Below are positions 1 to 7,639 of a DNA stretch of 64,000 nucleotides, one piece after another. Each line of letters begins with the position of its first letter. Within the stretch, counting starts at the first letter, position 1. The DNA comes from Xanthomonas cissicola. GTDB lineage: Bacteria > Pseudomonadota > Gammaproteobacteria > Xanthomonadales > Xanthomonadaceae. Both the position numbers and the translations under genes were made by a program. Location of the stretch: assembly GCF_008801575.1 (NCBI RefSeq), contig NZ_VZPL01000006.1, positions 1 through 64,000 of the forward strand, in the 5' to 3' direction. The notes under the pieces were generated by a model. That model made no database searches. It was given only the letters and a program-made list of their open reading frames with translations, and was not told the DNA's origin.

Positions 1-58
1 CGCGCCGGGTCTGCTTGCGCTTGCCCAGGCCCTCAGCGTCACCGAACGTCAGCTGCAT
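1..58 (-). CDS. IS5-family transposase, N-terminal 19 residues
   Basis: The reverse strand from base 58 encodes MQLTFGDAEGLGKRKQTRR and runs off the window edge. This is the characteristic amino terminus of an IS5-family DDE transposase widespread in Xanthomonas (recognised from memory, not searched). Only the start of the gene is present, so the catalytic DDE residues cannot be checked. It reads away from the interrupted receptor gene on its right. Confidence 0.7.
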   Translation of the reverse strand, partial: MQLTFGDAEGLGKRKQTRR

Positions 59-123
59 AGATGATCCTCTACATGATGAGGCGGGTAGTGTCGCGTATCT
101 GTGGTGCGTTGTTCAGAGCTTCC
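1..123 (-). mobile_element. End of an IS5-family insertion sequence (partial)
   Basis: The left edge holds the first codons of an IS5-type transposase reading leftward plus about 65 bases of upstream element end. The element interrupts a chemotaxis receptor gene: receptor coding sequence runs unbroken down to about base 128, where similarity to receptors is lost. Bases 124-127 read TTAG, which matches the YTAR target used by IS5-group elements, so I place the element edge at 123. The terminal inverted repeat and the second copy of the target duplication lie outside the window, so the exact edge is inferred. Confidence 0.65.
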
Positions 124-475
124 TTAGCGCTTTTTTCTCGAGTTCGCTGCTCGGCATCGCAGCCAAGGCATCGTGGGCCTGCTTGTAGCGCGCACGACTC
201 TTTTCGATCATGTCCAGTGCGCGCCGGTTGGCCGCATCGCCGGAGACCATCACCACGTCGCGCAAGCCGATCGCCACGTTGGTGTTGGCATCGAGCATTT
301 CGGAGGACAGCCGGATCCTTTCCATGTTGTTGTTGACGATGGTGTCCAGCTCATAACGCGCATTGGACATGGTGATCAGGCCGGTTGCCACAAGCAGGCC
401 CGACAGCAGAATCAGAATACCGAAGGCCATTCCGAGGCGACGGCCGACATTGATGCGTTGCAGAAAGTCATTTAT
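113..475 (-). pseudogene. Methyl-accepting chemotaxis protein, N-terminal remnant cut by the IS element
   Basis: The open frame encodes a short cytoplasmic head (NDFLQRINVGRRLG), a first membrane helix (GILILLSGLLVATGLI) and the start of a four-helix ligand-binding domain of the Tar/4HB_MCP type. It stops a few residues after EKKALRKL, where sequence from the insertion element takes over. The second membrane helix, HAMP and signalling domains are absent. The expected initiator at 473-475 is ATA rather than ATG, and no ATG, GTG or TTG lies between the upstream in-frame stop and the internal Met at 430. The gene is therefore broken at its 3' end and probably lacks a normal start. Confidence 0.75.
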
Positions 476-985
476 GACCGCTTCCAGGTAGCACAGCTGA
501 GCAGCTCGGTGGATGCGGGGTGCATCGACTCAAGCGCCTTGCCCAGCTAGCGGCCGGATTCCATGGGGCTAAAGACCGTCGATCGAAAATACTTACCGTT
601 GATTCATTACAGATCGGAAGTTTCATGACAGCGGCTTCCCGTGTCCTGACATGGGAGCTCCAAGGCGCAAATTTATGTGCATCTGGCCGGATCGAAGCGT
701 CTCAGTGGTGCAGCGATTTTCTGACGCTTTGCCGACATTGGCGCGTGGCCGCGCCTGCAACCGGTCATTGGATTGCGATGCAGTGCTCAGTTCCGCATCG
801 AGCGCTGGGCAACGATCTGCCGCGAGCCTGGTAGCGGGTGGGCCGTGCGAAGTAGTGGATTGAAGTATCCGCTCGCTGCGTCGCGCGTGTTGCCGCGCTG
901 CAGCATGCCTGCCGGGAAACGCAACGTGCTGCCGCTTGCGCCATCGCGTGCGCAAGCAGCGCGACGCGATGGCGATCACTCTTGC
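476..985. other. Gene-poor stretch
   Basis: About 510 bases lie between the receptor remnant and the small gene at 986. Open frames exist on both strands, but their translations are Arg/Ala/Pro-rich shadow sequences without convincing ribosome sites or recognisable domains. I see no RNA gene or strong hairpin. Confidence 0.5.
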
Positions 986-1192
986 TCAGGCTTCCAGCGC
1001 AGCGAGCACGTCTGCGTGCAGTTGCTCGGCGCCACCCTCGCTGTTGAAGCGCGCAAAGAGCTCTTCGCCGGAGATCAGCCCGACCCGAACCGAGTGGCAG
1101 TAGGACCCGAAGCTTTCGCCAGCGTTGAACGGGTCGCTGATGACAGAGATATGGTTGAGGCGGACCCGGGCGGTGCCGAACTGGATAAACAT
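986..1192 (-). CDS. Small conserved-looking hypothetical protein, 68 aa
   Basis: A 68-residue acidic protein starting MFIQFGTARVRLNHISVISD. The start at 1192 is chosen because AGGAG sits eight bases upstream on the reverse strand; the same frame stays open further upstream but with shadow-like composition. Composition is balanced and non-repetitive, ending in an Ala/Glu-rich helix. There is no signal peptide or membrane segment and I recognise no domain. It stands alone, divergent from the pseudouridine synthase gene. The coding call rests on the ribosome site and composition. Confidence 0.6.
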   Translation of the reverse strand: MFIQFGTARVRLNHISVISDPFNAGESFGSYCHSVRVGLISGEELFARFNSEGGAEQLHADVLAALEA

Positions 1193-1400
1193 CTGCGATC
1201 TCCTGTGTGAGCATCGAGTTTCCCACGTTGTCGTGCAGTGCAGAAGCGTTTGCCGGCGTCTGCGTGCACGGCGTTTGCCGTTGCGTCGGTAGCGGACAGT
1301 GCCGACCTGCGCGGGCGCACCATCGAATGCATTGCGCAGCGACTCACGCGGGCGAGCAGCCAGCACGTACACTGCCGTCCCCTGATGCTGAGCTCGCCGC

Positions 1401-2117
1401 ATGTCCGATCCGATCCGTCTCGATAAATGTGTAGCTGCCGCGTTCGGCTGCTCGCGTGGCGAGGCCCAGCACTACATCGAGGGCGGGTGGGTCAGCGTGG
1501 ACGGCGTGGTGGTCGAAGAACCGCAGGCGCTGGCTACCGTGGCGCAGGTCACCCTGGCCGCAAATGCGGTGTTGGCGCCTGCCGAGCCCGCCACCTTGTT
1601 ACTGCACAAGCCCGCAGGCATCTGCGCCGATGCCGCGCTGGCGCTGGCGCTGGCCACGCCGGCAACGCGCAGCGCACTGGACCAGTCCGACCTACGTGTG
1701 TTGAAGCGGCACTTCCTACGCTTGCAAGCGCCGCTGCCGCTGGAAGACGCCGCAAGCGGGCTGCTGATCCTGAGCCAGGATGGCCGCGTGCTGCGCCGGC
1801 TGAGCGCTGACGCCAGCGCGATCGAGCAGGAATTTCTGGTTGAAGTGCAGGGTGAGCTGCGTCCCTACGGAATGGCGCGGCTGGCGCATGGCTTGGTCTA
1901 CCAGCAACGCAGTCTGTCGCCTTGCAAGGTGAGCTGGCAAAGCGAAGGCCGCCTGCGGTTTGCGATCAAGCACGTGCAGCCCGGCCAGCTGCGCTACATG
2001 TGCGGCGAAGTAGGCCTGGAGGTCAGGAGCATTCGCCGCTTGCGCGTGGGCCGGGTGTCGCTGGGCAAGCTGGCGATCGGCGAATGGCGCTACCTGCCGG
2101 CAGGTGAGCGGTTCTGA
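1401..2117 (+). CDS. RsuA/RluF-type pseudouridine synthase family protein with altered catalytic motif
   Basis: A 238-residue protein of the RsuA/RluB/RluF family, which converts uridine in rRNA to pseudouridine. The first ~60 residues form an S4 RNA-binding domain (IRLDKCVAAAFGCSRGEAQ), followed by the catalytic fold with LLLHKPAGI. In the family the catalytic Asp lies in a GRLDxxTxGL motif. Here the matching stretch is LPLEDAASGLLIL: counting back from the conserved Gly-Leu, the catalytic position is Glu, with an Asp one residue later. The preceding Arg is also lost. It may be inactive, RNA-binding only, or use a shifted acid residue. It begins with ATG and stands alone. Confidence 0.8.
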   Translation: MSDPIRLDKCVAAAFGCSRGEAQHYIEGGWVSVDGVVVEEPQALATVAQVTLAANAVLAPAEPATLLLHKPAGICADAALALALATPATRSALDQSDLRVLKRHFLRLQAPLPLEDAASGLLILSQDGRVLRRLSADASAIEQEFLVEVQGELRPYGMARLAHGLVYQQRSLSPCKVSWQSEGRLRFAIKHVQPGQLRYMCGEVGLEVRSIRRLRVGRVSLGKLAIGEWRYLPAGERF

Positions 2118-2207
2118 CTGGAGCACCGCGGCATGCGGCTGCAGCAGCTGGAATCACGTAGCGCTTGCGTGCAAATGTGCTTAGTCGCGGCAGCATGCAT
2201 GCTGCGA

Positions 2208-2318
2208 TTATTTCTTGTTGCGCTTTTTCTTTGCACGCGTGACCAGAAACAGCACAACGGCAATCACACCAATGACCAGGATGATGAAGGCCGGAGATAA
2301 AAACGAATTGTCGCCCAT
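2208..2318 (-). CDS. Small single-helix membrane protein, 36 aa
   Basis: A 36-residue peptide with one hydrophobic helix (FIILVIGVIAVVLFLVTRA) and a strongly basic tail (KKKRNKK), giving a predicted cytoplasmic C-terminus. The start at 2318 is supported by CAGGAG about seven bases upstream on the reverse strand. Small inner-membrane peptides of this layout are common and often stress-related, but no function can be assigned. It lies convergent with the pseudouridine synthase gene. Confidence 0.65.
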   Translation of the reverse strand: MGDNSFLSPAFIILVIGVIAVVLFLVTRAKKKRNKK

Positions 2319-3232
2319 GCGGAACTCCTGACAGTCTTGCGCAGCACAGCGCTGCGATGAGGTTAGCCTAGCGAGCAGCCTGCTTGATCGCGTGAAATGC
2401 ATGGTTTGCTGCAGAAGCAGGCGAATATTTCGGTCGCGTCGATGACGCAGAGTGCTGTTTTTCCAGCATCTACCTGAGTGACTCGGTAGCTGACGTTGTC
2501 TTGCATCGATCCATGCAGCAAGGAACCAGCCACCTTGCACGTCGGGGAGCGTGCCTGTGCAGCGTGATTCGGGAAGGATGGCCCCGTGCATGAGCTGGCC
2601 GCCAAGCGAGCGCTTGCGGCGTGATGCGCGCACATGGGCATACTGCGCTGATTGAGTGCCAATGAGATGCGCGATCGCAACGTCGGTTGACTGCGGTCAA
2701 TTGCAGGGCGAGGCAGGGCTTCCAGGCATCGAACCTGGCGGCAATTCTTGCCTGCTAAATGGCTGCACGAGCGAACGCACGGGCAGATCGGGGAGGAGGC
2801 GCGGCCATTCTCTCGCGCCTTTACTCGTCCGTGTCCCGGCAGGGGCGTGCTCTGCGCCCCGCGAGTTGAGCGGCCCAACAGGCCTCGCGTCCGGTGGCTG
2901 CAGTTTAAATGCGACATCGGTCGGGTAAATCGGGAGCGAGCCGACACGCTGTCGGGGCGTTCCCGACAGCCGTCGCGACGATCTGCGTATGAACGGGGCT
3001 TGCGCCCACAACTCCCCGCTCACCGCATCACTGAAAGGTGGAGCTGCAGTGGAGCCGGAACAATCGATCTGCACCGTATTGCCGCTGCCGCTGCCGCTGC
3101 CGCAAACCGCGCTGAAGTCAGAATGTTGCCTCAAATGCCCACATTGGCGCGCGAGATGGGACGGCCTGCGGCGTCGCGTTAGCCGGGCGGCAGTACGCAG
3201 GCCACATCCAGATTGCGCGCGGAACGACGCAC
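2319..3232. other. Stretch without a convincing gene
   Basis: About 900 bases with only shadow-like open frames on both strands. It includes a short palindrome at 2722-2738 resembling a tRNA T-arm (see rejected items) and CT/GC-rich repeats such as CCGCTGCCGCTGCCGCTGCC at 3080-3101. I see no supported protein or RNA gene. Confidence 0.45.
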
Positions 3233-3409
3233 TTATGCGGTTTGGCCGGACTTCACCGTCACGCGGTCCTTGTCGTTGCTGATGGCGCGGTCGGCGCCGG
3301 AAACCAGTTGTCCATCGGCCCTCTTGGTGTCGCCCCGAATTGGCTGCGTTGCATCGTTCATGACCGTGACGCAACCGCTCAGCGCAGCCATGGCAACGGC
3401 TGCGGTCAC
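3233..3409 (-). CDS. Small putative lipoprotein, about 58 aa
   Basis: Reading the reverse strand from a GTG at 3409 gives VTAAVAMAALSGCVTV followed by a polar, charged tail ending VKSGQTA. The LSGC motif is a good lipobox, so the mature protein would begin at Cys13 and be outer- or inner-membrane anchored. The n-region before the hydrophobic stretch lacks basic residues if GTG is the start. The upstream in-frame codons encode R-H-L and a GGGG tract lies 17 bases before GTG, so the true start may be a nearby non-standard codon or may have been lost. I do not recognise a family. Confidence 0.5.
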   Translation of the reverse strand: MTAAVAMAALSGCVTVMNDATQPIRGDTKRADGQLVSGADRAISNDKDRVTVKSGQTA

Positions 3410-3590
3410 TAGATGTCTCGTGTTTTCCCCTGGCGTAAGACACGGCGTTGCCAGATGCGCGTTGCGGCGCGTCTGTGGTACTACCGTGTTGTGGTCAATC
3501 CCCGTCCCCGTCCCCGTCGCCGTCGCACCGCGCGACGGCTGGCATTCAACACCGGGATTGTGGGCGGCTGTCCAGTCGTGGCCGCTCGCG

Positions 3591-4022
3591 TTACGCGACC
3601 GGGCTTGCCAGCACGCGGTGCTTGGCCATCACGCTGCGGATCGCACTCAGCAGTTGCTCAGGGGTATACGGCTTTTCCAGGAAGGCAACGCCGTCGGGGA
3701 GGATCTCTTCCACGTATTCGACGGCCAGGCCGGAAGTCAGCAGCACCGGCAGGTTGTACGGCGCGTGTGCGGTCTTGAGCGCCAGGTCCACACCGGTCAG
3801 GCCACCCGGGAAATGGATATCGGAAAACAGCACATCCACGCGCGGATCGCTTTCGATCAAGGTCAAGGCTTCCTCGACCGAGCCGGCGCTGCGGCAGGTG
3901 AAACCATAGCTCTCCAGCACAAGGCAGCTGAGCTGTCGGGTTCCGTCGCCGTCTTCGACAACGAAGACAACCGGCCGTTCCTTGTTCTGTGGCATGAGCT
4001 GGTCTCGTAAGGCAGGCCACAT
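3591..4022 (-). CDS. Stand-alone response-regulator receiver protein
   Basis: A single CheY-like receiver of about 130 residues with no output domain. It shows the acidic pair (VEDGD), the phosphoacceptor Asp in VLFSDIHFP, the Thr/Ser switch in LLTSG and the invariant Lys in FLEKPYTPEQLL. Single-domain regulators pass phosphate to, or bind, partner proteins. No histidine kinase lies nearby, so the partner is unknown. Two starts are possible: 4022, or 3995 (MPQNKERPVV), which fits the usual receiver length better. The final residues after the receiver form a short basic tail. Confidence 0.8.
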   Translation of the reverse strand: MWPALRDQLMPQNKERPVVFVVEDGDGTRQLSCLVLESYGFTCRSAGSVEEALTLIESDPRVDVLFSDIHFPGGLTGVDLALKTAHAPYNLPVLLTSGLAVEYVEEILPDGVAFLEKPYTPEQLLSAIRSVMAKHRVLASPVA

Positions 4023-4073
4023 TCTCAGCGATGCGGCAGTGAACCCTCTGTCAACGCAAACCTCGCCGTATGG

Positions 4074-4571
4074 TTACCAGCCGAACGGGCCTGGACCATA
4101 GCCGCCGGGGGCATAACGCGGGCCAAAGATGGAGCCCTCACCACGTCCGACACTGATGCTGACGCCAATTTGGTGCGCCTTGCCGTCGTCGTCGTAATAG
4201 GTCTTGCAGGAATTCAAATTCACCGCCTGCCAGTTGCTGTTGCCGCCGCGGCTGGAATAGCCCAGGCCGGTTTCGACAGCACCATGCAGCTTGCCCTGGC
4301 ATTGCTCGGCGCGCTCGGCAGCGATGGAGGCTGCACTTGGCCGGGCCAGTGCCGGCTTGGGGCCGCTCTTGTCGCCGTAGAAGGTGCCCGGCGGGTCGTT
4401 GCTGTATTCCGGGTCGGAGCGGAGCTGCACCCGGGCTTGCGGAAGGCTCAGGTCCAGCGAACGTGCGGTCGCCGTGTCGGGATTGCCGTCGCTGGCTTGG
4501 GCCAACGCACTTCCAGAGGCGGCGCTGCCGGCGGCAAACAGAGTGACCAGGACAAGCAGGCTGCGTTTCAT
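4074..4571 (-). CDS. Secreted hypothetical protein, 165 aa
   Basis: Begins MKRSLLVLVTLFAAGSAASG and has a clear Sec signal peptide ending near ALAQA. The mature part is polar, has Cys residues that could pair (EQCQGK and LNSCKTYYDD), and ends in a Gly/Pro/Tyr-rich tail (YAPGGYGPGPFGW). The likely location is the periplasm or outside the cell. No family is recognised. It lies between the receiver gene and recQ on the same strand but with gaps of 50-140 bases, so co-transcription is uncertain. Confidence 0.7.
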   Translation of the reverse strand: MKRSLLVLVTLFAAGSAASGSALAQASDGNPDTATARSLDLSLPQARVQLRSDPEYSNDPPGTFYGDKSGPKPALARPSAASIAAERAEQCQGKLHGAVETGLGYSSRGGNSNWQAVNLNSCKTYYDDDGKAHQIGVSISVGRGEGSIFGPRYAPGGYGPGPFGW

Positions 4572-4709
4572 CGGTTGGACTCTACGAAGAGGGGCTGGCA
4601 GCGCGTGCCAGCTCGCTGTGTGAAACTAGCAACGGCTGATTGAATGCGCGCTGTCGATCTTGCGGATTTTTGTGCCGTCTGCGGTGTTGTGTTGACACAC
4701 GCTGCTGCA

Positions 4710-6506
4710 TCAGCCCTGTTCGCGCACGATCTCGATCAATTGCGCGCCGTAGCGCGCCAGCTTGCCGCCGCCGATGCCGCCCACCCGCGAGAGCGCATCG
4801 ATGCTGGTTGGCCGTTGTTCGGCGATGTTGCGCAAGGTGCTGTCATGGAAGATCACGAAGGCCGGCACGTTCTGTTCCTTGGCCAGATCCGCGCGCAAGC
4901 CGCGCAAGGCATTGAACAGCGCCAGATCCTGCGGCTGCACCGGCAGGCCGGTGCGCTGCGCGCTACGCTCGCGCCCGGCAGCCGGGTTTTCGCGGCGCAT
5001 CATGACCTGGCGCTCGCCCTTGAGCACCTGGCGGCTGGCATCGGTGAGGCGTAAGCCGCCGTGACCTTCGCTATCGACTTCCAGCAGGCTGGCGGCCACC
5101 AGTTGGCGAAACACGCCGCGCCAGGTACGTTCGTCCAGATCGCGGCCGATGCCGTAGGTGCTGAGCTGGTCGTGCCCCAGCTGTTTGATACGCTCGTTTT
5201 CGCTACCGCGCAGGATGTCGATCAGATGACCCACGCCAAAGCGCTGCCCGCTGCGGTAGACGCAACTGAGCGCTTTCTGCGAGGCCACCGTGGCGTCCCA
5301 GGCGGCGGCCGGGGTCAGGCAGTTGTCGCAGTTGCCGCAGGGTTTGGGATAGGTCTCGCCGAAGCCGGCCAGCAGCACCTGGCGACGGCATTGCATCGAT
5401 TCGCAATAGCCCAGCAGGTGGTCGAGCTTGGCGCGCTCCAGACGCTTGCGCTCTTCGGCCGCTTCGCCCTGCTCGATCATCTGCTTGAGCAGCACCACAT
5501 CGCCCAGGCCGTAGCACAGCCAGGCCTCGGCGGGATCGCCGTCGCGGCCGGCGCGTCCGGTTTCCTGGTAGTAGCCCTCAAGCGATTTGGGCAGATCCAC
5601 GTGCGCCACGAAGCGCACGTCCGGCTTGTCGATGCCCATGCCGAAAGCGATCGTGGCGGCCATGATGATGCCGTCCTCGCGCAGGAAGCGGCGCTGGTTT
5701 TCTGCGCGTACCTCTGCCGGCAGGCCGGCGTGATAGGGCAGTGCATTGAAGCCTTGCGCGCACAGTTGCTGCGCGGTTTCTTCCACCTTGCGCCGCGACA
5801 TCGCATAGACGATGCCGGCCGAGCCACGATGACGGCCCAGGAATTCCTGCAGCTGTTTGCGCGCATTGTCCTTCTGCACCACCGTGTAGCGGATGTTGGG
5901 GCGGTCGAAGGAACTGACGAAGTGGCGCGCGTCTACCAGATCCAGGCGCTCTGCGATCTCGCGCTGGGTCGGCGGGTCGGCGGTGGCCGTCAACGCCATG
6001 CGCGGTACATGCGGCCAGCGCTCATGCAGTACAGTGAGCTGGCGGTATTCCGGGCGGAAATCGTGGCCCCATTGCGAGACGCAATGCGCTTCGTCGATGG
6101 CGAATAGCGCAATGCGGCTACGTTCCAGCAATGAAAGGAAGCGCTGGGTCAGCAGGCGCTCCGGCGCAACGTAAAGCAGATCCAGGTCGCCGGACAGCAG
6201 GGCGCGTTCCACGCGCTGGGCGTTTTCTGCATCCAGGGTGGAATTAAGGAACTCGGCGCGCACGCCGAGCTGGCGCAGGGCCTCGACCTGATCCTGCATC
6301 AGCGCGATCAGCGGCGAGACCACGATGCCGATGCCGTCGCGTAGCAGCGCCGGCACCTGGTAGCACAGCGATTTGCCGCCACCGGTGGGCATGAGGACCA
6401 GGGCATCGTTGCCGGCAGCGACGTGTTCGACAATGGCCTGCTGCGGGCCGCGGAAGTCGTCGTAGCCAAAGACGCGGCTGAGCAGTTCGTGGGCGGGGGA
6501 AGACAT
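4710..6506 (-). CDS. recQ: ATP-dependent DNA helicase RecQ
   Basis: A 598-residue RecQ, the 3'-5' helicase that works in the RecF recombination pathway and at stalled forks. Domains in order: helicase core with Walker A MPTGGGKS (Lys45), DEAH box at 138-141 followed by the aromatic-rich loop [13 protein letters not shown], motif VI in [11 protein letters not shown], a zinc-binding RQC segment with four Cys (about 373-397, CxxxQC...CGNCDNC), and a C-terminal HRDC domain from about 525. Length matches the E. coli enzyme (about 610). All key motifs are intact. It is followed at a distance by dps, read in the same direction. Confidence 0.97.
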   Translation of the reverse strand: MSSPAHELLSRVFGYDDFRGPQQAIVEHVAAGNDALVLMPTGGGKSLCYQVPALLRDGIGIVVSPLIALMQDQVEALRQLGVRAEFLNSTLDAENAQRVERALLSGDLDLLYVAPERLLTQRFLSLLERSRIALFAIDEAHCVSQWGHDFRPEYRQLTVLHERWPHVPRMALTATADPPTQREIAERLDLVDARHFVSSFDRPNIRYTVVQKDNARKQLQEFLGRHRGSAGIVYAMSRRKVEETAQQLCAQGFNALPYHAGLPAEVRAENQRRFLREDGIIMAATIAFGMGIDKPDVRFVAHVDLPKSLEGYYQETGRAGRDGDPAEAWLCYGLGDVVLLKQMIEQGEAAEERKRLERAKLDHLLGYCESMQCRRQVLLAGFGETYPKPCGNCDNCLTPAAAWDATVASQKALSCVYRSGQRFGVGHLIDILRGSENERIKQLGHDQLSTYGIGRDLDERTWRGVFRQLVAASLLEVDSEGHGGLRLTDASRQVLKGERQVMMRRENPAAGRERSAQRTGLPVQPQDLALFNALRGLRADLAKEQNVPAFVIFHDSTLRNIAEQRPTSIDALSRVGGIGGGKLARYGAQLIEIVREQG

Positions 6507-6988
6507 CCGCCTAGGATACCGTGCGGGTCAAGCCCTGGCCGGGGTGTTGCTGGGTGGAGTTGCGCGAAGCCGCATCAGGGATTGCCGTGATGTGGATGTT
6601 GGGTTGACCAGTGATGCGTGAGGAGTTGGGAGCAGTGAGTTGCACGAGGCTTCGCTGCGTACTCACCCAACCCCCCGCTCCGCGCCCCGGCACGCGCTTG
6701 CGGCGCGGGCGCGCCGAGGCATGCGCGCCAGTGGCGCGCAAGCTGTGCCTTCTCGCCCCCGGCGGGAGAGGGGCTCAAAGACTTTCGATATGCGTGGCCC
6801 GGCAAAGGAATGCTGAGTACTGCACAGCCCGTGCTCTATGCGCTCTATCGCAGTGAACATGACACCAAGAGCCCCCTGAGTTAGGGGGCGCGCCAAAGGC
6901 GCGGGGTGTGGCAGGCAATTGAGCAGGGGCCCAAGGTTTCGCAACTGCGAAACCTTGGGCAAACCCGAAGGGGCGAAGCCCAGAGGCT
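6507..6988. repeat. Intergenic region with a cluster of hairpins between dps and recQ
   Basis: About 480 bases without a gene. Bases 6929-6960 form a perfect 14-bp stem (GCCCAAGGTTTCGC) with a 4-base loop; 6870-6889 holds GCCCCCT/AGGGGGC with a 5-base loop; 6888-6902 holds a GCGCC-AAA-GGCGC stem. The 6929 hairpin lies about 30 bases after the dps stop, so it could end dps transcription, though no T-run follows. At about 6749-6775 there is a degenerate copy of a CTTCTC..GGGAGAGG intergenic repeat also seen near 26.17, 51.89 and 63.42 kb. Confidence 0.6.
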
Positions 6989-7537
6989 TTACTGCAACAG
7001 CGAGCGCAGCATCCAGGCGTACTTCTCGTGGGTCTGCAGGCGCTGGGTCAGCAGGTCCACAGTCGGGTCGTCGCCGGCGTCGTCGGCGGTGCCCAGCACC
7101 TTGCGTGCGGTGCGGCAGACCGCTTCGTTGCCGCTGACCAGCTGGCGCACCATTTCACGCCAGTCGGCGCTGTCGCTCAGGCCCGGCTCTTCCGGGATCG
7201 AGGTCAGCGCGACGAATTCGCGGTACGAGCCTGGAGCGTTGTAGCCCAGGGCGCGGATGCGCTCGGCCACCTCGTCCAGCGCCGCCCACTGCTCGGTGTA
7301 CTGGGTTTCGAACATGGTGTGCAGCGAGTTGAACATCGACCCGGTGACGTTCCAGTGGAAGTTGTGGGTCTTCAGATACAAGGTGAAGGCGTCAGCCATG
7401 TAGCGGGCCAGACCGTCGGAGATCTGCTTGCGATCGCTGTCCTTGATCCCGATATCGATATGCGGCGCCGATGCAGCAGCGACCGGCAGGGCGTCGCTGA
7501 CGACGACGGGCTTGTTGGCGTTCTTTTTCTTGGACAT
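6989..7537 (-). CDS. dps: Dps family DNA-protection ferritin
   Basis: A 182-residue ferritin-like protein of the Dps family, which forms dodecamers that oxidise and store iron with peroxide and coat DNA in starved or stressed cells. The ferroxidase-type motif THNFHWNVTGSMFNSLHTMF is intact, followed by the conserved acidic helix EQWAALDEVAERIRALG. The N-terminus has a Lys/Asn-rich lead (MSKKKNANK) that could contact DNA. It is slightly longer than E. coli Dps (167). It starts about 100 bases from the divergent hrpA gene, so the two share a promoter region. Confidence 0.93.
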   Translation of the reverse strand: MSKKKNANKPVVVSDALPVAAASAPHIDIGIKDSDRKQISDGLARYMADAFTLYLKTHNFHWNVTGSMFNSLHTMFETQYTEQWAALDEVAERIRALGYNAPGSYREFVALTSIPEEPGLSDSADWREMVRQLVSGNEAVCRTARKVLGTADDAGDDPTVDLLTQRLQTHEKYAWMLRSLLQ

Positions 7538-7639
7538 GGGATGGTCCTTGCGGGGTTGATGTCTTAGGGAACTGATATGGCGTCACAATAGACAGGCTAA
7601 AGGATCAAACGTCATTCAATTTTTCACATTTTTCCATCA

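Noticed and set aside
2722-2738. Palindrome CCAGGCATCGAACCTGG resembling a tRNA T-arm
   Set aside because: No acceptor stem, D-arm or anticodon arm pairs around it in either orientation, so there is no tRNA; at best a fossil fragment.
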